Shown here one piece after another: positions 1-5,050 of a stretch of DNA of 6,581 bases. The position numbers and the translations under genes are program-made. How positions within the stretch are numbered: the first letter of the stretch is position 1; the number at the start of each line of letters is the position of its first letter. The notes below the pieces were generated by a model. It worked only from the letters and a program-made list of their open reading frames with translations. It had not been told where the DNA came from and did no database searches. The DNA lies in the NCBI GenBank assembly GCA_003232015.1, contig QIKU01000046.1, positions 1-6,581 on the forward strand, read 5' to 3'. The stretch is from Gammaproteobacteria bacterium (GTDB lineage: Bacteria; Pseudomonadota; Gammaproteobacteria; UBA6429).

Positions 1-35
1 TCGAGCTTCCATCCTCTTGCACCAAATCCATCGTC

Positions 36-146
36 CTATAATTTTTTGTAGGTAACAGCAAGGCATACCCCATCTGGATCTATTTTCAGAAACTCTTCCG
101 GATAGTATCGTACATCTTGCAATGAGTTGTTGATGAGGTTTGTCAT
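36..146 (-). CDS. Possible small or broken gene, 36 codons, unrecognised
   Basis: A short frame starts at ATG 146-144 with GAGAG six bases upstream, a reasonable ribosome binding site, and ends with TAG at 36-38. Its product begins MTNLINNSLQDVRYYPEEF and I do not recognise it. After the TAG the same frame stays open to the window edge (DDGFGARGWKL), so this could be a longer gene interrupted by a nonsense change or sequencing error. Alternatively, a separate gene could start at ATG 31-29 (MDLVQEDGSS) and run off the edge, with AGGA just upstream. It lies 121 bp downstream of the acetyltransferase on the same strand; that gap shows no clear terminator or other gene. The main support is the start signal and the sensible amino acid composition. 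Confidence 0.35.
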   Translation of the reverse strand: MTNLINNSLQDVRYYPEEFLKIDPDGVCLAVTYKKL

Positions 147-267
147 TTTCTACTCTCAGGTCACCCAGCCTGCTTTATAAGCTGTATGTTGTTTGTGCCC
201 GTAAACGATTCTTTGTATTCCTGCCGTGGGCTTGCAGGATCTGTTTCTGATATCGAGCGTATTCCGG

Positions 268-1062
268 CTATATCTTCTGATAGTTCCTAATGTGAAACTG
301 CATTCTAAATCCTAAGCTACTATACAGTGGTTGACCAGCCTCTGATGCCTGTAAAACAACATATTTTCCCTGCCAGCGTACACACGTCGCAATAATCTCC
401 TGCATGAAGCGTCGGGCAATGCCCTTGCCCTGGAACGCCCGTTTAACGCCTACCTGATGTAGGCCAATGGTCTCGCCAGTTTTATACAACAGTGCGCTGG
501 CAACGGCCTGGCCATCTTGAAAGCCTAGCAATATCTGCATGTCTTTATCACGGATTAAGGGTTCAATAACCGAATAGTCAATATGGTATGAAAAAGCCTC
601 GCTGCCGATATCCGCCCATGCCTTAATTTGTTCCGATGTGCGGACTGGACTCATCCGAAATCCAGTATGCGCTGAAAGTGAGACGGTTTGTTCTTTGGGC
701 ACCTCCAGATACATGGCCACCTGTTCAAATTCACACAGCCATTTTTTTGCTATTAATTGTTTTTCAATAAACGGCTGTTCAAACTGGATCGTATGTTCAT
801 CGTCGTTGGTGCTGCTCATCATTGGCCAGACGGGCATGATTGCGGATTCAGGCACCTTATCCAATATGGTGTTGTTGTTCGCATAGCGTTGCGAGGTTTT
901 TTGTATGTTGTTGTCAGAAAGTGTTTCCCAATCAAACCAGCAACGATGAGGCCAATGAGTATTGGCATACAGGCAGGGTAATGTATTGCCCATAATCTGT
1001 TGTGCGCCATACTTTTTCCACAGGCCGGTGAGGTTTGTGAGATTAGCCTGATGAAGGTGCAT
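268..1062 (-). CDS. GNAT family N-acetyltransferase
   Basis: This 264-residue protein has a C-terminal GNAT fold at about residues 137-260. GNAT enzymes move an acetyl group from acetyl-CoA to an amine; the substrate here cannot be read from sequence. Motif A, which binds the acetyl-CoA pyrophosphate, is visible at 203-216 (QVGVKRAFQGKGIA, with the Q-x-x-G-x-G/A pattern at Q211, G214 and A216). It is preceded by the beta strand ILLGFQDGQAVASALLY, and motif B is near 246-252 (LYSSLGF). The first 130 residues are not a standard GNAT domain and are probably a family-specific N-terminal extension. The ATG start lies inside the end of the transporter gene (20-bp overlap), so translation is probably coupled and the two are co-transcribed. 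It is likely cytoplasmic. GNAT identity is firm, substrate unknown. Confidence 0.9.
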   Translation of the reverse strand: MHLHQANLTNLTGLWKKYGAQQIMGNTLPCLYANTHWPHRCWFDWETLSDNNIQKTSQRYANNNTILDKVPESAIMPVWPMMSSTNDDEHTIQFEQPFIEKQLIAKKWLCEFEQVAMYLEVPKEQTVSLSAHTGFRMSPVRTSEQIKAWADIGSEAFSYHIDYSVIEPLIRDKDMQILLGFQDGQAVASALLYKTGETIGLHQVGVKRAFQGKGIARRFMQEIIATCVRWQGKYVVLQASEAGQPLYSSLGFRMQFHIRNYQKI

Positions 1063-1510
1063 AGCTGGGCTCCCAGTTAATCATTAACACGCCCGCGATG
1101 AGAGACATGACCCCAGCGATTTTTAAACCATTTATGGGTTTCACCGGTAGATCAAACCAGCCAAAGTGACTGGCAATAATGGCAATCAATATCTGACCTG
1201 ACAGGGCATACGACATCATCGAGCCGATGCCCATCTTCGGGATCAAATAGTAAAACATTCCGACGCCAAAAGCACTCAAGGCTCCGCCAGAAAACCATAA
1301 ATACACCGGTACGGCTTTTATCTCAGGCACCGGTGGGTACGGCCTGATCCATAAAATCATAGCTAACAAGCTAAACACAAAACTGAATAGAAACGCGATG
1401 CTGGTTCCCAGCATCGAGCTTTTTAGCAATACACCCAGTTGGGCATTCATGGTGGCCTGAATGGTGATCGCCATACCCGCCGTCAACGCAAGTAACGATA
1501 GAAAATTCAC
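1043..1510 (-). CDS. DMT-superfamily small transporter, YdcZ/DUF606 family
   Basis: This 155-residue, very hydrophobic protein has about five predicted membrane helices (roughly 3-21, 34-54, 68-90, 95-115 and 128-145). The N-terminal pattern MNFLSLLALTAGMAITIQA, with a following NAQLG, and the closing segment KIAGVMSLIAGVLMI fit the YdcZ/DUF606 branch of the drug/metabolite transporter superfamily. The length (about 150) is normal, and such half-size proteins are thought to pair in the inner membrane. Its substrate is unknown. The start is GTG at 1510-1508; the frame upstream is closed by a TGA, and the N-terminus aligns with the family from this position. An AGG lies directly against the start, so initiation probably depends on ribosomes finishing the 24-codon remnant whose TAG ends one base upstream. 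The 3' end overlaps the acetyltransferase by 20 bp. It is likely part of the operon of the Crp/Fnr regulator upstream. Confidence 0.85.
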   Translation of the reverse strand: MNFLSLLALTAGMAITIQATMNAQLGVLLKSSMLGTSIAFLFSFVFSLLAMILWIRPYPPVPEIKAVPVYLWFSGGALSAFGVGMFYYLIPKMGIGSMMSYALSGQILIAIIASHFGWFDLPVKPINGLKIAGVMSLIAGVLMINWEPSYAPSSG

Positions 1511-1511
1511 C

Positions 1512-1586
1512 CTAAATCACCATTACAATTTCATCTGAAAATCTCTTAACTGCATAGCGCCAGTTTAATGCATCTAACAGCTTCAT
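1512..1586 (-). pseudogene. 5' remnant of a nitroreductase-family gene
   Basis: ATG at 1586-1584 opens a 24-codon frame ending in TAG at 1512-1514. An AAGGGA stretch and an A-rich spacer precede the ATG, so it retains a plausible ribosome binding site. The product begins MK and continues LLDALNWRYAVKRFSDE, which I recognise as the N-terminal signature of NAD(P)H nitroreductases (pattern: L-x-A-x-x-x-R-Y-A-x-K-x-F). The match ends around residue 20 and is followed by four unrelated residues (VMVI). A full family member has about 180-220 residues, so almost all of the flavin-binding domain is missing, consistent with an internal deletion that joined this start to the transporter gene. The stop codon is one base from the transporter's GTG, so the leftover frame may now act as a short leader that delivers ribosomes. 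The recognition is from memory of the family motif, not from a search. Confidence 0.6.
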
Positions 1587-1674
1587 TTTTCTTTATCCCT
1601 TTATATCTGGTGCTCAACCGAGAGATTTTCGGTTAGCCATTGAGGGACAGGGTACGGGCGATATCTTGTTAATG
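1572..1674 (-). other. Weak candidate integron attC site after the Crp/Fnr gene
   Basis: Just past the Crp/Fnr stop codon the minus strand reads CATTAACAAGAT (R''-like box at 1668-1674). About 100 bases on it reads GAAGCTGTTAGATG, where GTTAGAT at 1572-1578 fits GTTRRRY. The ends form an imperfect inverted repeat (TGCATTAACA against TGTTAGATGCA), and the interior contains the inverted pair AACCGA (1616-1621) and TCGGTT (1629-1634). The R'' box is a 6/7 match to the reverse complement of the GTTACTG box at the other end of the methyltransferase plus Crp/Fnr segment. Against it, GTTAGAT overlaps codons 3-5 of the nitroreductase remnant, where it encodes conserved residues, so chance is a real possibility. 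Confidence 0.22.
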
Positions 1675-1677
1675 CAT

Positions 1678-2316
1678 TTACATAGGTTGATTTGCGATAA
1701 GTTTTTTTCGAATACGGCTTAATTGTGTAGGTGTAATGCCAAGATGCGATGCGATATGGTATTGAGCCAGGCGATCAACAAGGCCAGGATGCTCATTGAT
1801 GAAGCGCAGATATCGCGCAGAGGCATCCTCCTGCACAAGTTCAATTTCACGCGCGTCTTTTTCCAGCAGCCAGTTTTTTTCCAGATAATAGATTTGAAAT
1901 AACTTCAAATCGTCTTTTTCAATCATCAGTTTTCTATAAGCCGAAAAATCTATTTCAATAATGAGAGTCTCTTCTATGGCTTCAAAAGCCAGTACCGATG
2001 GACTTGAGTTGAGCAATGCCGTCATCGATCCGGGAAACGTTCCCTCGTCGAAAAAGTTTTTATTGTACTCCCTGCCTTTTTCATCACAGACAAAACATCT
2101 GACCAGCCCCCGATAAATATAAGCATAAGAATGAGGGACTTCACCTGCACGATAGAGAAGGGCGTGCTTTGTCAGTGCTCGAAATTTAGTAATTTTCGTC
2201 AACGCTTGCCAGGTTTCATTACTGATCGACGCATATTCTGTGATAGATTCTCTCAGGGCAAGGAAGGCTTTGTTTTCATCAGGTAACGTCATGGATTCTA
2301 TCACCGTTGTATTCAT
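1678..2316 (-). CDS. Crp/Fnr family transcriptional regulator
   Basis: This 212-residue protein has the two-part Crp/Fnr layout. An N-terminal cyclic-nucleotide-binding-like beta roll occupies about residues 44-125 (LLYRAGEVPHSYAYIYRGLV, then FDEGTFPGS near 89-97). A long dimerisation helix follows at about 125-155, and a winged helix-turn-helix ends the protein, with the helix pair at about 187-206 (HIASHLGITPTQLSRIRKKL). The arginine and glutamate pattern of true cAMP binders is not obvious, and there is no N-terminal FNR iron-sulphur cysteine set; the C74-x-x-C77 pair in the beta roll is not an FNR cluster. The ligand is therefore unknown. The start has only a weak ATAGG upstream and lies 14 bp after the methyltransferase stop. 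The genes downstream (transporter, acetyltransferase) are candidate targets because small Crp/Fnr regulators often control adjacent genes, but that is inference. Confidence 0.9.
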   Translation of the reverse strand: MNTTVIESMTLPDENKAFLALRESITEYASISNETWQALTKITKFRALTKHALLYRAGEVPHSYAYIYRGLVRCFVCDEKGREYNKNFFDEGTFPGSMTALLNSSPSVLAFEAIEETLIIEIDFSAYRKLMIEKDDLKLFQIYYLEKNWLLEKDAREIELVQEDASARYLRFINEHPGLVDRLAQYHIASHLGITPTQLSRIRKKLIANQPM

Positions 2317-2330
2317 AACCTATTGAGCTA

Positions 2331-2984
2331 TTATTTTTCATTAGAATATTTCAACGACTTTATCGCTCGTAGTACAACAAAAGAACCTTCCCCATGCCCC
2401 TGTTTTATTTCCGGTTCATAATTTTCTTTAATATCATCGGGTAGTATTGCCTGAACACATTCAATATCACTGAACCCGGTTTTTTCTAATTTTCCCTGTA
2501 TTTCTATAACGGAATGGAAGTTTGCATGTTTATAAAACTTACTTTTATTTTTTGTAGCTTCGTATTTTTTACCAAGCTTACTATCTTTATCTATTAAACC
2601 AACAATTATGGTTCCTGTTGTTTTAAGTACTCGGTATACTTCTTTAAAGGCTAGTTCAGGCATAACAAGGAAGCAATCGATGGTCACTAACAACGCATAA
2701 TCATATAAACTGCTTTCAACCGGGAGGTTTTCAGCTGTGCCTGCGATAACATTGGCCCCACGTCTAAGTGCCAGATTACGCATAGCTTCGCAAGGCTCAA
2801 TCCCCAAATGTATTCCAAGAGGCTGGGTAAACCGTCCCGTGCCGGCACCTATTTCAATTCCAAGCCCCTTTTTAGGTAGAAACTCCTTTATAGCTTTTAA
2901 TTCTAGCGCATACTCCGTTTCGTGATTTTCAAACCATTTATCATATTCTCGCGCCAAACCATCAAAAGCTTCTAATTTAATCAT
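2331..2984 (-). CDS. Class I SAM-dependent methyltransferase (Methyltransf_11 type)
   Basis: This 217-residue protein shows the ordered motifs of a Rossmann-fold methyltransferase. Motif I is GIEIGAGTGRF at 42-52 for S-adenosylmethionine binding. The acidic residue of strand 2 is E63 in HLGIEPCEAM. AGTAENLPV lies at 81-89, motif II at about 94-106 (YDYALLVTIDCFL) and motif III at 115-132 (EVYRVLKTTGTIIVGLID). The N-terminal LAREYDKWFENHETEYALEL resembles the UbiE/BioC-like small-molecule methyltransferase group; the acceptor is unknown. The length is normal and the frame intact. The gene is AT-rich compared with its downstream neighbours. No Shine-Dalgarno sequence precedes the ATG; instead the nearer copy of a 57-bp-period tandem repeat ends about eight bases upstream. 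It is followed after 14 bp by the Crp/Fnr gene with no recombination site between them. Confidence 0.9.
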   Translation of the reverse strand: MIKLEAFDGLAREYDKWFENHETEYALELKAIKEFLPKKGLGIEIGAGTGRFTQPLGIHLGIEPCEAMRNLALRRGANVIAGTAENLPVESSLYDYALLVTIDCFLVMPELAFKEVYRVLKTTGTIIVGLIDKDSKLGKKYEATKNKSKFYKHANFHSVIEIQGKLEKTGFSDIECVQAILPDDIKENYEPEIKQGHGEGSFVVLRAIKSLKYSNEK

Positions 2985-2992
2985 GAGTTTTT

Positions 2993-3088
2993 AGTGACGT
3001 ATATTGAATGTGGTGTTGCAAGATCGGCTCCCGTTTTCCATTGCCTCGCAGTAACGCATATTGAATTTGGCATTGCAAGATGAGCCCC
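2993..3088. repeat. Two-copy imperfect tandem repeat upstream of the methyltransferase
   Basis: A roughly 39-base unit occurs at 2993-3032 and again at 3050-3088, a period of 57 bases, with about one difference in five positions. The shared core reads ATATTGAATNTGG followed by TTGCAAGAT and a G/C-rich tail (CGGCTCCC or GAGCCCC). The outer ends AGTGACGT and AGTAACGC are also related. The copies fill most of the gap between the membrane-protein cassette and the methyltransferase start. They could be a duplicated recombination-site arm, a regulatory site pair for the methyltransferase operon, or an interspersed genomic repeat. Confidence 0.7.
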
Positions 3089-3178
3089 TTTTATTTCTGT
3101 TCAATTATTCCTGGTAAGTTGTTACGTTATCGGTAGCCCGCAAAGCTTTGGCGATGACTATTAAATGAGTTGTTATGC
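3049..3178 (-). other. Candidate attC site of the membrane-protein cassette
   Basis: One base past the membrane-protein stop codon the minus strand reads GCATAACAACTCATTT, a good R''-L'' arm (box at 3172-3178). The only matching far end is GCGTTACTG, with the box at 3049-3055, giving about 130 bases. A 9-base inverted repeat, TAACGCATA at 3052-3060 and TATGCGTTA at 3174-3182, joins the two ends. The R'' end is convincing; the R' end is degenerate and overlaps the 57-bp-period repeat, so the exact limit is uncertain. Confidence 0.42.
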
Positions 3179-3179
3179 G

Positions 3180-3509
3180 TTAACCCTCTATGAACCATAC
3201 AAAAGCCGTTATAACAATTGCTATATTTAAAATAAACACAGCCCACGATTCTTTTGCTGACTTATTTACTGGATCTCGATCCGGATTAAATCCGGTAACC
3301 ACCATGTATAGAACGCCAATTATAACGCAAGCCGTGAACCAAAGCCTCCCGCCAACACCTACTATAAACTCTGGATTTCCTGTTAACTTGGAAAGAAAAA
3401 TAATTAATACAAAACCGCCTAGCCAAGTAGAAATAAGTAATTTCTTTAATATGGATTCTTTCCCTTGTAGGAGTTTTGATAATTTTACATATATATTTCC
3501 AGTTGCCAT
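3180..3509 (-). CDS. Small three-helix membrane protein, unrecognised
   Basis: This 109-residue protein has three clear hydrophobic helices: about 23-45 (LLISTWLGGFVLIIFLSKL), 56-74 (LWFTACVIIGVLYMVVTGF) and 88-107 (WAVFILNIAIVITAFVWFI). A charged loop, NPDRDPVNKSAKES, joins helices two and three. The positive residues before helix one (KLLQGKESILKK) suggest a cytoplasmic N-terminus. I recognise no family and assign no function beyond an inner-membrane location. The ATG lies 16 bases after a GTTATTC core box, with only a weak AAGA as ribosome binding site, and the stop codon abuts an R''-type box. This is the usual tight packing of an integron cassette gene. An antisense open frame over the same bases is less convincing because its product lacks this regular helix pattern. 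Confidence 0.72.
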   Translation of the reverse strand: MATGNIYVKLSKLLQGKESILKKLLISTWLGGFVLIIFLSKLTGNPEFIVGVGGRLWFTACVIIGVLYMVVTGFNPDRDPVNKSAKESWAVFILNIAIVITAFVWFIEG

Positions 3510-3525
3510 GTTCTTATTTTATTGC

Positions 3526-3674
3526 GAATAACGCCTAGCTCGCCGGTAAAATGCGAGCGTGGCAAGTATTTTTCCGATGCAGCTACTTGTGTACGCCCAG
3601 CATGTGAGTTATTACTCTGACACCAAATACAACCCCAAATACAATACAAGCGGTTTTGACCAGCTTGTTAGAGC
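3526..3674 (-). other. attC recombination site of the DUF4468-like cassette
   Basis: The minus strand after the stop codon reads GCTCTAACAAGCTGGTCAAA (box GTTAGAGC on plus at 3667-3674). It ends with TTTTACCGGCGAGCTAGGCG followed by GTTATTC (box at 3526-3532). The arms pair imperfectly (AGCT, GGT and AAAA elements in mirrored order). The interior has a strong imperfect palindrome, plus-strand GCGTGGCAAGTA against TACTTGTGTACGC, and a smaller CTCGC/GCGAG pair. Its roughly 149 bases make it a long but acceptable attC. A 10-base direct repeat, CCAAATACAA at 3623-3632 and 3635-3644, lies inside. Confidence 0.6.
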
Positions 3675-3684
3675 GCATTATCCT

Positions 3685-4224
3685 TTACCATTTTGCCGAA
3701 TTCTTGGCTTTTTTCAGATAACCAGTGAGTTCGTTTGAAAACTCGGCTAACATGGACTTGGCCATTGGTTCTATACGATATCTATTAGCGCCCTCTAGCC
3801 TGCCAAATGCTGATACGACCCCGTTACCATCTATGGCCTCGATATTCGACATTTGCAGCCGATACCTTCCATCCTTTGCATCAAGCACTAGACGACCTTT
3901 TATACCCTTAAATGCGTCAAAGAAACCCGCTTTTGAATTTATAAGGACGACATTTCCAACTATCTTTCCCAATTCAGAGTCTTTCAATTGGATCACACTT
4001 TTGGCTGATACGAATTTCTCAGCAATAAAGGCGGATGAGTAAGAAATAATTTCAGATTTGTTTAGATCGACATTCTCGATTCTTTCAAACACGTATGGGC
4101 TGTCAGATGGTTTCTCCTCGCTTTTTGCTTCTTCTGCGTAAACAGTCGGCACAAAGGCAGCAAGAGCTAAGATAGCAAGGAGTGACCAAGCGGAAAATTG
4201 GAACGGCTTTTTAACTAAGAACAT
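3685..4224 (-). CDS. Exported DUF4468-like protein
   Basis: This 179-residue protein has a classical signal peptide. KK lies near the N-terminus, a hydrophobic core spans about 11-27 (SAWSLLAILALAAFVP), and a likely signal peptidase I site follows VYA at residue 30. No lipobox cysteine is present, so a periplasmic product is expected. Residues about 55-130 (KSEIISYSSAFIAEKFVSA, then VIQLKDSELGKIVGNVVL) match the pattern I know for DUF4468, a TBP-like-fold domain of unknown function: a helix with FIAENF-like sequence, then VIQ-x-KD-x-E-x-GKI-x-G. The charged stretch 31-42 is a linker. The start is fixed by a strong GGAGG six bases upstream of the ATG, unusual among the genes here. The gene begins 23 bases after a core box and ends ten bases before an R'' box. 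I am moderately sure of the domain; the function is unknown. Confidence 0.82.
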   Translation of the reverse strand: MFLVKKPFQFSAWSLLAILALAAFVPTVYAEEAKSEEKPSDSPYVFERIENVDLNKSEIISYSSAFIAEKFVSAKSVIQLKDSELGKIVGNVVLINSKAGFFDAFKGIKGRLVLDAKDGRYRLQMSNIEAIDGNGVVSAFGRLEGANRYRIEPMAKSMLAEFSNELTGYLKKAKNSAKW

Positions 4225-4230
4225 GTGTTT

Positions 4231-4235
4231 CCTCC
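4231..4235 (-). promoter_or_regulatory. Strong Shine-Dalgarno site of the DUF4468-like gene
   Basis: The minus strand reads ATGGAGGAAACACATG, so GGAGG sits six bases before the start codon at 4224. It lies inside the cassette, between the core box and the start, so the cassette carries its own translation signal even if it relies on an outside promoter. The other cassette genes lack a comparable site. Confidence 0.75.
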
Positions 4236-4247
4236 ATTTTTACTGCA

Positions 4248-4334
4248 TTCTAATGCTCATTTAACTGCTAATATTTTAGCGAAGCGAGTAGCATGAAATT
4301 GCTATGCTTAGAATTATGCAAATGCTTGTTAGAT
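4248..4334 (-). other. attC recombination site of the HEPN-protein cassette
   Basis: Five bases past the HEPN gene stop the minus strand reads ATCTAACAAGCATTT, a textbook RYYYAAC box and L'' arm (box at 4328-4334). The far end reads AAATGAGCATTAGAAT, whose AAATG and TTAGA mirror the first arm. The R' box (4248-4254) is ATTAGAA rather than GTTRRRY, so the G that borders the crossover is an A. The 87-base site contains inner inverted pairs, for example TAGCA with TGCTA around a six-base loop, and the common attC-like stretch ACTCGCTTCGCT. The R'' box is a perfect reverse complement of the GTTAGAT box at 5051-5057 that opens the same cassette. Confidence 0.62.
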
Positions 4335-4339
4335 TGTTT

Positions 4340-5044
4340 TTATGTACATTCTGCTCGCTTTTTGTATTCACGATATAAATTAGTTTCTTTCTTTTCATAT
4401 ATAAAACAATTAAAGTTTTCGTCAAAAAGTCTTACCCACTCTCTTACAAATTCAAACGGATACCAGCTATCCATTAATGTTAGAACTTTATAGTTTGCTG
4501 GTGAACCTTTATGAACAATATCATTCCTTATTGTATAAAGTAGTTGTAAAGCTGCCCAACAATTTTTAGCAAAAAAGTTGCAGCCCTCAGAGGTATGGAA
4601 ATCGATTTCAAAAGAAGGAAGATGAATGTTAAAAAATTTTTTATACAAGTTCTTAAAGTCGTCTAAACTTCTAAAATTAATTTTTTTAAAAGTTTCTTCT
4701 ATTATTTGATCATTGGAACTCGACACAAGATATCTATAGTATTCTCTAAATTTCAATATCAAATACGATTCTAGCGCAGTATGAGAAGCTACAATTATTT
4801 GCTGGCCGATTTCTGTAAAATGGCCTTCCTTTTCAAGCATTTCAAATTCTTTTTTTTTATATAAACTACCAATTAGATTAAGGCCAGATATTTTATTATT
4901 GTCCATTATTGATGCAATCGTTTCTAAAGGAGGCTCCTCGTTTCGTATTTTCGCCATTACATGCAATGCATATACATCTGCTGCGCGCACTATTCCAAGT
5001 ACACCTTGTTCCAATTCGCGAAATTTCTCTATTGCTTTAGTCAT
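4340..5044 (-). CDS. HEPN-motif protein of an integron cassette, possible RNase
   Basis: This 234-residue, largely helical and AT-rich protein is not one I can name. The notable feature is R173-N-D-I-V-H178 in LLYTIRNDIVHKGSP, which fits the R-x4-6-H catalytic motif of HEPN ribonucleases, including the polar residue right after the arginine. An earlier helix, ASHTALESYLILKFREYYRYL (86-106), resembles the first HEPN helix, with the conserved helix-E-x-x-L pattern. The HEPN region therefore probably covers about 80-215. Residues 1-80 may be a separate helical or DNA-binding-like segment (FEMLEKEGHFTEIGQQI resembles a winged-helix end). HEPN proteins act as toxins, phage-defence RNases or non-catalytic partners; no partner gene is adjacent. 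There is no Shine-Dalgarno sequence: the ATG is six bases from the GTTAGAT core box, so translation is probably weak or leaderless-like. The motif is short, so HEPN assignment is likely but not proven. Confidence 0.75.
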   Translation of the reverse strand: MTKAIEKFRELEQGVLGIVRAADVYALHVMAKIRNEEPPLETIASIMDNNKISGLNLIGSLYKKKEFEMLEKEGHFTEIGQQIIVASHTALESYLILKFREYYRYLVSSSNDQIIEETFKKINFRSLDDFKNLYKKFFNIHLPSFEIDFHTSEGCNFFAKNCWAALQLLYTIRNDIVHKGSPANYKVLTLMDSWYPFEFVREWVRLFDENFNCFIYEKKETNLYREYKKRAECT

Positions 5045-5050
5045 ATTTAA

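Noticed and set aside
638..981. Plus-strand open frames over the acetyltransferase gene
   Set aside because: They lie opposite a gene with clear GNAT motifs, and their products have no recognisable domain or start signal.
1616..1634. AACCGA/TCGGTT hairpin after the Crp/Fnr gene as an intrinsic terminator
   Set aside because: The stem is only six pairs and no T-run follows it on either strand, so it does not meet the pattern of an intrinsic terminator.
2316..2323. GTTATGAA before the Crp/Fnr start as an integron core box
   Set aside because: It overlaps the start codon, does not fit GTTRRRY, and has no palindrome or R'' box on its upstream side, where the methyltransferase coding sequence ends 14 bases away.
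3190..3531. A 113-codon plus-strand open frame opposite the small membrane protein
   Set aside because: It is antisense to a frame with three regular hydrophobic helices, has no good ribosome site, and runs across the core box at 3526-3532. The minus-strand reading fits the cassette structure much better.
3725..4042. A 105-codon plus-strand open frame opposite the DUF4468-like gene
   Set aside because: The minus-strand gene has a signal peptide, a strong ribosome binding site and a domain match; the plus-strand frame has none of these.
4293..4493. A 66-codon plus-strand open frame over the attC site and the end of the HEPN gene
   Set aside because: It spans the recombination palindrome and antisense of the HEPN gene; the product is low-complexity and serine/leucine-rich with no start signal.
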